DNA of 5,778 nucleotides from Thermaerobacter marianensis (lineage in GTDB: Bacteria > Bacillota > Sulfobacillia > DYIH01 > DYIG01), in assembly GCA_020723725.1 (NCBI GenBank), contig DYIG01000111.1, forward strand, positions 1 through 5,778, given 5' to 3'. Positions within the stretch are counted from its first letter, which is position 1. Every line of letters starts with the position of its first letter. A program made the translations under genes and the position numbers. The notes beneath the pieces are model-generated. The model had not been told where the DNA came from and did not search any database. It saw nothing but the letters and a program-made list of their open reading frames with translations. Positions 1 to 5,049 of the stretch are shown here, piece after piece.

Positions 1-154
1 CCACCGAAACAAGGCCAATGAATCCCCCAACCACGGGGAAAAAGGCTGCTGACCGGGCCAGTGTGGCGCCAGCGCCGAGGTCCGGCTTCGAAAACCAGGG
101 CAACACCGTTAAAAACTGAAACGCTGTGGCCAGATCCCTGAGATACACGCCCAT
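1..154 (-). CDS. cobS: Adenosylcobinamide-GDP ribazoletransferase (cobalamin synthase), N-terminal part
   Basis: This gene is cut by the left edge; only the first 51 codons are visible, read from the ATG at 154-152 leftward. CobS is an integral membrane enzyme that joins adenosylcobinamide-GDP to alpha-ribazole (or its phosphate) in the last steps of cobalamin synthesis. The visible peptide starts MGVYLRDLATAFQFLTVLPW and continues with ARSAAFFPVVGGFIGLVSV. These two blocks match the usual CobS N-terminus: a short helix with a QFLT.(L/I)P motif, then an (A/S)..FFP.VG..(L/I)G block that begins the first membrane segment. The ATG is one base after the cbiG stop codon, and a GGAAGG sequence inside the end of cbiG can serve as ribosome binding site, so translation is probably coupled. 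The hydrophobic stretch from about residue 36 agrees with a membrane protein. The call rests on a short stretch, but both motifs are characteristic. Confidence 0.85.
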   Translation of the reverse strand, partial: MGVYLRDLATAFQFLTVLPWFSKPDLGAGATLARSAAFFPVVGGFIGLVSV

Positions 155-155
155 A

Positions 156-1286
156 TCAGAAGCCGCCTTCCTCAATTGCAATCGCCACGGTTACCCCCCG
201 CACCCCCGGGACGACAGTCTTGGGTAGTATTAAACGGGTCTGTTCCCCGCCAAGCAGGGCAGAGGGTTCAGAAACACCCCCGACCCCCACCTTATGCCTG
301 ACAACTGCTGAGGCTTTAAATCGCCCCTCTCTTTCCGCCTCGTCGATGGCCTGGCGGCTGGCTGCTTTCACAGGAACCCCCAACATTTCGGCTGCTCCCT
401 TTATCCCAGGCTCTTCGGCCCGGAAGTCCACCGTTGCCAGTGCTTTGACCCCCGAAACGGAACGCCCAGCTACCTCAAGCGCAGTATTTATCGCCTGCAA
501 TATACCATCTTGAGAAACCCCGCGCCTGCACCCCACACCCACCACAAGATTACGCGGCCTGAGTAAAAGCGCAGGTGAACCGGGTGGCGTATTCATTATT
601 CTGCTTGTAATGAATACCGAGGGACAATTAGGGGCCATGGTTAAACCCTTACCCAAAGGGAATAAATCAAGGCCATTAAGGTCATATCCCTGGTGCTCCA
701 ACAGGCAACGCAAACGGTTAACGTCCAATTCCGAGTAGACGCTGACTGTTTCGCCATTCAAGAGGGCTGCCTGTACAGTTCGAATCCCCTCAAGCGGTTC
801 TATTGTCCAACCCTGTTGGCGGGCCAGGACATCGAAAGCGAGCAACCCCCTCACATCGCTGGCTGTGGTGATCACCGCCTGCGCTCCAATGGACTGCGCC
901 ACTATATATGCGAGTTCATTCGCGCCGCCGAGGTGTCCGGAAAGGAGGCTAATGGCCCACCTACCGGTCTCGTCTACCACCACAACGGCCGGGTCGGTCG
1001 CCTTATCTACCAGAAAGGGGGCCATAAGGCGAACCACCGCCCCGGTAGCCATAATGAAGACCAGACCCCGTTGTTTGGTTCGCGGGCGGCCCGTCAAACG
1101 CCCAACCAGATCCCTAAGGGGTTCCTCAAAAGTATGGCACGCAACACTTGGGTCCTGTACGGGCCCAAATCGGGGCGGGGTGTAAACCTCCACATCAATG
1201 GAGTGCCTGGCAAGACCGGAGGCTAGCTTTGCCGCCAGCCTGCTCCCGCCCTTGGTTATAGCTATGACTGAAACCGTGAAACCCAA
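156..1286 (-). CDS. cbiG: Cobalt-precorrin-5A hydrolase CbiG
   Basis: CbiG opens the ring-A lactone of cobalt-precorrin-5A and releases the C20 fragment as acetaldehyde, a step of the anaerobic (cobalt-early) corrin pathway in the cytoplasm. The 376 residues show the full three-part CbiG arrangement. The N-terminal domain holds GLVFIMATGAVVR (74-86), DKATDPAVVVVDETGRW (94-110) and SGHLGGANELA (116-126). A less conserved middle spans roughly 140-235. The C-terminal CobE-like domain starts at LVVGVGCRRGVS (247-258) and ends with GVGGVSEPSAL (334-344). The start is TTG at 1286: an in-frame TAA lies directly upstream, a GGAAG sequence sits 7 bases before the TTG, and the next residues (VSVIAITKGG) match the normal N-terminal strand of the family. 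It is the first gene of a minus-strand unit with cobS, one base apart. Length and motifs suggest an intact enzyme; no other corrin-ring genes are in view. Confidence 0.95.
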   Translation of the reverse strand: MGFTVSVIAITKGGSRLAAKLASGLARHSIDVEVYTPPRFGPVQDPSVACHTFEEPLRDLVGRLTGRPRTKQRGLVFIMATGAVVRLMAPFLVDKATDPAVVVVDETGRWAISLLSGHLGGANELAYIVAQSIGAQAVITTASDVRGLLAFDVLARQQGWTIEPLEGIRTVQAALLNGETVSVYSELDVNRLRCLLEHQGYDLNGLDLFPLGKGLTMAPNCPSVFITSRIMNTPPGSPALLLRPRNLVVGVGCRRGVSQDGILQAINTALEVAGRSVSGVKALATVDFRAEEPGIKGAAEMLGVPVKAASRQAIDEAEREGRFKASAVVRHKVGVGGVSEPSALLGGEQTRLILPKTVVPGVRGVTVAIAIEEGGF

Positions 1287-1316
1287 TTAACCACTTCCGT
1301 CCGTTGGACCCAATCG

Positions 1317-1345
1317 TTGCAACCGCCCCCGGTTGCTGGTATAAC
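1317..1345 (+). promoter_or_regulatory. Candidate sigma-A promoter of the cysteine desulfurase gene
   Basis: TTGCAA (1317-1322) and TATAAC (1340-1345) are separated by 17 bases. They match the TTGACA and TATAAT boxes at 4 of 6 and 5 of 6 positions. The implied start near 1352 leaves a leader of about 50 bases before the ATG at 1401, which has GGAGG at 1386-1390. A perfect dyad fills the end of the -35 box and most of the spacer. The call is based on sequence match only. Confidence 0.45.
1319..1336. repeat. Perfect 7-bp inverted repeat in the divergent promoter region
   Basis: GCAACCG (1319-1325) and CGGTTGC (1330-1336) flank a CCCC loop. A smaller related dyad, CGGT-A-ACCG, lies at 1355-1363, and the word AACCGC occurs at both 1321-1326 and 1359-1364. 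The position between the -35 and -10 boxes of the plus-strand promoter candidate would suit an operator. As RNA it could also form a short hairpin in a minus-strand transcript. No run of T follows on either strand, so it is not a good intrinsic terminator. Confidence 0.5.
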
Positions 1346-1366
1346 TTAAGCTGCCGGTAACCGCAA
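1338..1366 (-). promoter_or_regulatory. Possible promoter for cbiG-cobS
   Basis: Read on the minus strand, TTGCGG (1366-1361) is followed after 17 bases by TATACC (1343-1338). These match the sigma-A boxes at 3 of 6 and 4 of 6 positions with ideal spacing, so the candidate is weak. The predicted start, near 1331, would put the 1319-1336 dyad at the very beginning of the cbiG transcript. The -10 box uses the same TATA bases as the opposing promoter candidate, so the two could not easily be occupied together. Confidence 0.3.
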
Positions 1367-1400
1367 GGGTGTCGATGAACATTCCGGAGGGTGGGCCCCT

Positions 1401-2585
1401 ATGCAACAAGTATATTTGAATAACGCAGCCACCTCATTCCCCAAACCACCTCAGGTCGTAAAAGCAGTAAACGAAGCGCTGCTTAACATGGGTGGCAGTC
1501 CTGGACGCGGCGGCCAGCGCATGTCGCAGGCCGCCAGTCAGACCGTACGTCAGGCGCGGGAGGAAATCGCCCGTTTCTTCGGGGCGCCCGATCCCAGGCG
1601 TGTCATTTTCACCCTAAACGCCACCGAGGCACTGAACCTGGCGTTGCATGGCTTCCTTCGACCAGGGGACCACGTGGTCACGACCGTGATGGAACACAAT
1701 TCCGTACTGCGCCCCCTCAAGACCCTTGAGAAAATCGGGGTCACCAGCACCCGGGTTGAGGCTTCACCAGACGGTTGGGTGGAACCCCGGCAGATCGAAA
1801 AGGCTATTAACGTTAACTCCCGTCTGATCGTAACCATTCATGGATCAAATGTTACCGGAACCATGCTGCCCATAGAGGGAATTGGAGATGTCGCCAGGAA
1901 GCACGGCATCCCCTACCTTGTCGATGCAGCCCAGACGGCAGGCATCGTACCAATAAACGTTAAAACTGCGGGCATCAGCCTCCTGGCCTGCCCCGGCCAT
2001 AAAGGCCTCCTTGGTCCTCAAGGTACGGGGTTCCTGTATATATCTGAAGACATTGATCTTGAACCCTATAAACAGGGCGGCACCGGCGCGTACTCAGAGC
2101 TGGAAACCCAGCCCGAAATCCTGCCTGAACGTTATGAATCGGGGTCCCATAATACACCGGGTATCGCCGGTCTTGCAGCAGGCGTCCGTTTTATAGCTGA
2201 CATAGGCGTCGACCAGATTCGCGCCAAAGAAAAACACCTGACCGAGCTATTAATAAAGGGGCTGAGAGACATACCCGGTCTGCGGCTTTACGGCCCTCTT
2301 GATACGGATAGACGTGTGGGCGTTATCTCTTTCAACATAAACGGCATGGACCCCGCTACTGTCGGGGAGCTATTGGAGGACCAGGGCGGGATAATCAGCC
2401 GTCACGGGCTCCATTGCGCACCCCTGGTCCACCATGTAATAGGCACGTTCCCCGCTGGAACGGTACGCCTGAGTCTGAGTTACTTTAACACCGAGAGCGA
2501 GATCGACCACACCGTGGAAATGGTAGCTCGGATCGCCCGGCGGGGCTATTCAAGTCCTTGGTATACCGCCTTAACGGTTTCATAA
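1401..2585 (+). CDS. Cysteine desulfurase family protein (class V aminotransferase fold)
   Basis: This is a PLP enzyme of the cysteine desulfurase family, which takes sulfur from L-cysteine as an enzyme persulfide and leaves alanine. The 394-residue sequence starts with YLNNAATSFPKPP (5-17) and has GSPGRGG (32-38), typical of the stand-alone family often annotated only as 'cysteine desulfurase family protein'. Visible active-site elements are EHNS with the PLP-stacking His99, DAAQ (175-178) with the PLP-binding Asp175 and Gln178, CPGHKGLLGPQGTG (197-210) with Schiff-base Lys201, SGSHNTPG (247-254), and RHGLHCAP (334-341) with the probable sulfur-accepting Cys339. The RxGxHCAP context is like that of SufS-type enzymes. 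The ATG has GGAGG ten bases upstream. The last 13 codons overlap the end of the opposing URO-D-like gene, and the tail after about residue 381 looks family-unspecific. No iron-sulfur scaffold or selenium gene is next to it, so the sulfur acceptor is unknown. Confidence 0.9.
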   Translation: MQQVYLNNAATSFPKPPQVVKAVNEALLNMGGSPGRGGQRMSQAASQTVRQAREEIARFFGAPDPRRVIFTLNATEALNLALHGFLRPGDHVVTTVMEHNSVLRPLKTLEKIGVTSTRVEASPDGWVEPRQIEKAINVNSRLIVTIHGSNVTGTMLPIEGIGDVARKHGIPYLVDAAQTAGIVPINVKTAGISLLACPGHKGLLGPQGTGFLYISEDIDLEPYKQGGTGAYSELETQPEILPERYESGSHNTPGIAGLAAGVRFIADIGVDQIRAKEKHLTELLIKGLRDIPGLRLYGPLDTDRRVGVISFNINGMDPATVGELLEDQGGIISRHGLHCAPLVHHVIGTFPAGTVRLSLSYFNTESEIDHTVEMVARIARRGYSSPWYTALTVS

Positions 2586-3409
2586 GGCAACCCTTCATAG
2601 AGCCCTGTCACTGAACCAAAGATAAACCCCCTGCCTCTCCAGGACGCCAATGCCAAGGCTGCGTCCCGTTGGGCTTCCGTGGGGTTCTTTATTTCCCGCA
2701 GCCCCTCAAAGGCAAACCCACCCCAGTATACCCCTGAGTCCCCTACTATCGCAGGCAGCTCATTAAAAGCCCCCCCGAGCGTTGGTTGCAGCCCATGAAT
2801 GCCGGTAAAACCCGCCTGCCAGATAGAGGGTAGCAGTGATCCGAAGCAACCGTCGGAGTGGAATAATGCAGGTATTTGCCTTTTAGACAGTAATGAGGTG
2901 ATAGGTCGTATAGAAGGGAAATAAAGCTCGTTCAATACCTTTGGGGGGATGAACGGACCTGAGTCTCCTGCCAGGTCGTCGGCTATGATTACACCATCCA
3001 CCCCAAGGTCTAAACCATGCGCAATCCTAGTGTTAACCTGGCTCATGGCTATAGAGAAAAGCTTAATGGCCGTTGGGCTATCTTTCAGAAGCGCCTGGCT
3101 GACTTCTATCCAACCATATTCCTCCAGAATCATGGTCAAAGGGCCTGGAACAAGCCAAAAGGTGAATAATCCTGAACGGTGGGAATCTAGAACATACTCC
3201 TCCTGTGCTTCCCCCTCTTCCGCAACGAAGAGATCCATTCCCAGGGCAAGTGCCAGTTCCACTGGTGAATCACAGGAGGACCCTTTTAGAAATCCGGGTG
3301 AGATAAAAAATTCCCCCCGGGGAATACTATCGACTCTGCCACCCGACAGAACAGCCAGGACACGCTCCCGTGGCGTCAAGGTTAATATTACAACCCCCTG
3401 TTTGCTCAA
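2546..3409 (-). CDS. URO-D/MtaA-like superfamily protein, metal-ligand Cys replaced
   Basis: The protein has the uroporphyrinogen decarboxylase fold, shared by HemE and by the MtaA/CmuA methyltransferases that move methyl groups between corrinoid proteins and thiols. Family signs are LTPRERVLAVLSGGRVDSIP (11-30), DGVIIADDLAGDSG (138-151), and HSDGCFGSLLPSIWQAGF (184-201) followed by GIHGLQP (203-209). It is not HemE: the N-terminal arginine-rich coproporphyrinogen-binding motif is absent. The MtaA zinc motif (His-x-Cys plus a distant Cys) is also not met: the position after His184-Ser is Asp186, and no Cys occurs after residue 188. The HSDG variant occurs in other uncharacterised members as far as I recall. 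At 287 residues it is shorter than the usual 330-350. The start is probably TTG 3409, the most upstream possible since an in-frame TGA lies above it with no start codon between; TTG at 3379 (residue 11) is an alternative. The substrate is unknown. Confidence 0.75.
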   Translation of the reverse strand: MSKQGVVILTLTPRERVLAVLSGGRVDSIPRGEFFISPGFLKGSSCDSPVELALALGMDLFVAEEGEAQEEYVLDSHRSGLFTFWLVPGPLTMILEEYGWIEVSQALLKDSPTAIKLFSIAMSQVNTRIAHGLDLGVDGVIIADDLAGDSGPFIPPKVLNELYFPSIRPITSLLSKRQIPALFHSDGCFGSLLPSIWQAGFTGIHGLQPTLGGAFNELPAIVGDSGVYWGGFAFEGLREIKNPTEAQRDAALALASWRGRGFIFGSVTGLYEGLPYETVKAVYQGLE

Positions 3410-3617
3410 TCCCCGGTGGTTCAGGCAATGCCCAGCCCCGGGTGGGAAACCCCCACCACTTCATCCACCTTGAGACCGTTCCAACAGTAATCTGCAATTC
3501 AGCCGCTATCTGCTCCTGGGTCATTTTACGGTGATAATACATATCAATTATCAAGTCCTTGACGGGCCTTTTAAAACGGGTCTCGATCGACTCAATCTTA
3601 CTCTTACGACCGGGCAC
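3327..3617 (-). CDS. Small helix-turn-helix DNA-binding protein
   Basis: This 96-residue protein is probably a DNA-binding regulator, or the recognition part of one. Residues 32-57, MTQEQIAAEL then QITVGTVSRWMKWWGF, form a clear helix-turn-helix with the usual pattern of a small-residue turn (ITVGTVSRW). The N-terminus, PGRKSKIESIETRFKRPVKD, is basic and is followed by a helix (LIIDMYYHRK). The start is GTG at 3617: AAGGGGG stands 7 bases upstream on the minus strand, a strong ribosome binding site. After residue 60 the sequence is Gly/Pro/Cys-rich (C76, C86, C89) and lies in the 83 bases that also encode the start of the URO-D-like protein in another frame, so this tail may not be under selection. 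It is probably the first gene of a two-gene unit with the URO-D-like gene. A frameshifted or shortened older gene is possible. I do not recognise a named family. Confidence 0.65.
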   Translation of the reverse strand: MPGRKSKIESIETRFKRPVKDLIIDMYYHRKMTQEQIAAELQITVGTVSRWMKWWGFPTRGWALPEPPGIEQTGGCNINLDATGACPGCSVGWQSR

Positions 3618-3652
3618 CCGCCCACCCCCTTACATAAAAGCTAAATCGCAAC

Positions 3653-3696
3653 CCTAACAACATGTAAGCCATTCCCAAATAATAACCTAACAATGT
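3653..3696. repeat. Direct repeat CCTAACAA in divergent spacer, possible operator
   Basis: CCTAACAA occurs at 3653-3660 and 3686-3693, 33 bases apart, about three helical turns. Each copy is followed by ATGT or TGT and then an A/T-rich stretch, and each is preceded by AAC or TAAC, so similarity extends beyond the 8 identical bases. The repeats lie in the 94-base spacer between the divergent HTH gene and XRE-type regulator gene, where a binding site for either protein would be expected. I could not place convincing -35/-10 boxes for either direction in this spacer. Confidence 0.4.
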
Positions 3697-3711
3697 TTAA
3701 GGAACGGGTCA

Positions 3712-4569
3712 ATGGCTTTTTCCCCATTATTTTGGCCTAATTTTCTCAGGGGGTTGGTTGGGGAATTGAATCCAAGCAACGTAAGAATAGTTGACATTAT
3801 CGGTCGCCGCATCCGCCAGGCCAGGCTCGAAAAAACACTGACCCAGGAACAGCTTGGAAAAATGATTGGATATACCGAGGAGACGATTGCCAATTATGAA
3901 CGTGGCAGGAGACTTGTCTCTCTGGATGACCTCGGCAAGATAGCCGCCGTTCTCCAAAAGCCAATAACCTTTTTTATAGGCACAGACCCCGAGCCCCCTT
4001 CCTCTAAATCCCCGGATCTTTTTATCGAACTTCTTTCCCGTCCGCTTTGTGAGATCCTTCAGGTCCAGGCGATTCCCATTTGGAATGACACCGGGGGTTA
4101 TCTGGTCCTTCCCCGGCAGTTTAGAGGTACCGGGGTTTTTAAGGTCTCCGAAGACCTGGTCAATCTTGGCCTAACGAAAGGTTCGTTCGTCCTTTTCGAC
4201 GCCGACGCCGAACCCACACCCGGATCAATCGTCATTGTCATCTGCAATGGCGCTCCTTGCGTCAGAATCCTTTTAAATGAAGACAAAGGCGAGTTCCTGC
4301 TCAATACAACTTTTATTGGGGTAAGAACTACCATTAATCGGGTCAGAAAATCTGAAATAATCGGCACTGCTACATGGGTTTTCAGCGAAAGCCATGCAAA
4401 GTATACCTCAAAGCTTAATTGGAAAGCTGCCGAAAAAGGCCCGGGTTATCAGGTAATCCCTGAGGCCTGGGAGCATTTAACCGCAGGAGCTATTAATTCA
4501 GGCATTACTCTCGAAGAGTTTGAAGAATTTATAAATTCAAAGAGAAAGGGCCCCAGGAATAGCTCCTAG
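3712..4569 (+). CDS. XRE-family transcriptional regulator with degenerate LexA/S24-like domain
   Basis: The protein joins a Cro/C1-type helix-turn-helix (about 28-88: DIIGRRIRQARLEKTLTQEQ, then LGKMIGYTEETIANYERGRR) to a beta-rich domain resembling the S24 (LexA/CI repressor) peptidase fold at about 143-222. There, GSFVLFDADAEPTPGSIVIV (157-176) and CVRILLNEDKGEFLL (183-197) match the family's Gxx(V/L)xxD, PxxGxxVxV and (V)KRL blocks. The catalytic Ser that normally sits in a G(D)SM motif is absent (FKVSEDLVNLGL instead), and the catalytic Lys position reads Arg185. Self-cleavage is therefore unlikely; the domain may serve dimerisation or ligand sensing. The C-terminal 60 residues (NWKAAEKGPGYQVIPEAWEH onward) are helical and unfamiliar. 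The start at ATG 3712 is supported by AAGGA 8 bases upstream, but it gives about 28 residues before the usual HTH start; TTG 3766 is a possible alternative. The 3' end lies inside a hairpin. Confidence 0.8.
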   Translation: MAFSPLFWPNFLRGLVGELNPSNVRIVDIIGRRIRQARLEKTLTQEQLGKMIGYTEETIANYERGRRLVSLDDLGKIAAVLQKPITFFIGTDPEPPSSKSPDLFIELLSRPLCEILQVQAIPIWNDTGGYLVLPRQFRGTGVFKVSEDLVNLGLTKGSFVLFDADAEPTPGSIVIVICNGAPCVRILLNEDKGEFLLNTTFIGVRTTINRVRKSEIIGTATWVFSESHAKYTSKLNWKAAEKGPGYQVIPEAWEHLTAGAINSGITLEEFEEFINSKRKGPRNSS

Positions 4570-4580
4570 GACCCTTTCTC
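4542..4580 (-). terminator. Hairpin terminator between the regulator and spore-protein genes
   Basis: GAGAAAGGG (4542-4550) and CCCTTTCTC (4572-4580) are perfect complements. The bases between them extend the stem imperfectly through a CC/GG step and an AGGA/TCCT step around a short loop. On the minus strand the hairpin starts 11 bases after the spore-protein stop codon and is followed by TTTGAATTTAT, a moderate T-rich tail, so it fits best as that gene's terminator. On the plus strand it is followed by ACACGTC with no T run. It also spans the last codons and the TAG stop (4567-4569) of the XRE-type regulator. Confidence 0.65.
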
Positions 4581-4591
4581 ACACGTCAAAG

Positions 4592-4855
4592 TTATGGACG
4601 GGGTTGGGGCTGCACCGGCTGGGCCTGCTGGGGAACGGCGGCAGGGTTCGCTGCCAGCTGCTGCTCGGCAATCTGAATCATCCTCTTGACCATGTTACCA
4701 CCAACAGCACCGTTAACACGGGCGGGAATGTCTCCCCAGTAACCGTCGGGGGGAACCTGGACGCCAAGCTGCTGAGCAATTTCATATTTAAATTGATCCA
4801 AAGCCGGGCCTGCTTCACGAACGAGAGCCCGATTTGTTTTCTGACCACGAGCCAT
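4592..4855 (-). CDS. Alpha/beta-type small acid-soluble spore protein (SASP)
   Basis: Proteins of this family coat DNA in the spore core, protect it from UV and heat, and are degraded at germination by the GPR protease to supply amino acids. The 87-residue sequence has both family blocks. FKYEIAQQLGV (22-32) carries the GPR cleavage site, expected between Glu25 and Ile26. GDIPARVNGAVGGNMVKRMI (41-60) is the second DNA-binding helix region, with the conserved NGxVGG and KRMI. GDIPAR stands where Bacillus proteins have a (T)(T/A)SR-type stretch. After residue 70 there is a Pro/Gln/Ala-rich tail (PAAVPQQAQPVQPQPRP), longer than in the Bacillus proteins and probably disordered. The ATG at 4855 is preceded by AGGGTGA. 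Expression should be in the forespore under sigma-G or sigma-F. The gene stands alone and is convergent with the XRE-type regulator. Its presence marks the host as a spore former. Confidence 0.93.
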   Translation of the reverse strand: MARGQKTNRALVREAGPALDQFKYEIAQQLGVQVPPDGYWGDIPARVNGAVGGNMVKRMIQIAEQQLAANPAAVPQQAQPVQPQPRP

Positions 4856-4899
4856 AATCTAATCACCCTTTCATCAAGTTTTCTGACTGGCTCACTAAA

Positions 4900-4929
4900 C
4901 ATCATCCCCGCCTTGATTCTCCTGGATAC
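4900..4929 (-). promoter_or_regulatory. Possible forespore (sigma-F/sigma-G type) promoter of the SASP gene
   Basis: On the minus strand GTATC (4929-4925) and GGGGATGATG (4909-4900) are 15 bases apart. They resemble the forespore sigma-F boxes GYWTA and GGNRANAHTR with about one mismatch each, and would start a transcript near 4893, some 40 bases before the ATG. SASP genes are known to be forespore-transcribed, which makes a promoter of this type likely here. The rest of the 194-base spacer 4856-5049 holds only the hemerythrin promoter candidate. Confidence 0.3.
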
Positions 4930-4993
4930 TAGGTTTTGAGTTGAAAACATATCATTACTTTGTGGTTTTGGGATATTGAAATCAGAAACGGAA

Positions 4994-5021
4994 TTGCTTA
5001 GAATCAGAATTGTGATAAAAT
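4994..5021 (+). promoter_or_regulatory. Candidate extended -10 promoter of the hemerythrin-dsrE unit
   Basis: TTGCTT (4994-4999) lies 16 bases before TAAAAT (5016-5021), which matches the -10 box at 5 of 6 positions and is preceded by TGA, an extended -10 element that can make up for the weak -35. The predicted start near 5028 leaves a leader of about 22 bases containing the GGGAGG ribosome binding site (5033-5038), 11 bases before the ATG at 5050. Confidence 0.5.
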
Positions 5022-5049
5022 CGATAGGTTTAGGGAGGAATGGTTAAGC

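Noticed and set aside
693..1226. Plus-strand open frame of 177 codons opposite cbiG
   Set aside because: It lies fully antisense to a well-supported cbiG and its translation shows no family motif.
1287..1400. Possible cobalamin riboswitch upstream of cbiG
   Set aside because: The spacer is only 114 bases and has no B12-box-like sequence; too short for the class.
3441..3457. GGTGGG/CCCACC 6-bp hairpin about 30 bases upstream of the URO-D-like start
   Set aside because: It sits in the HTH-coding sequence, in a G/C-run region where such stems arise easily; no supporting signal for a regulatory role.
2949..3473. Plus-strand open frame of 174 codons opposite the URO-D-like gene
   Set aside because: Ser/Pro/Arg-rich translation without motifs; antisense to a recognisable protein.
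3790..3795. Perfect TTGACA inside the start of the XRE-type gene
   Set aside because: No -10-like box lies 16-18 bases downstream; the area is GC-rich coding sequence, so it is a chance match.
4678..4950. Minus-strand open frame of 90 codons overlapping the SASP gene in another frame
   Set aside because: The SASP frame is clearly the coding one; this frame has no recognisable features.
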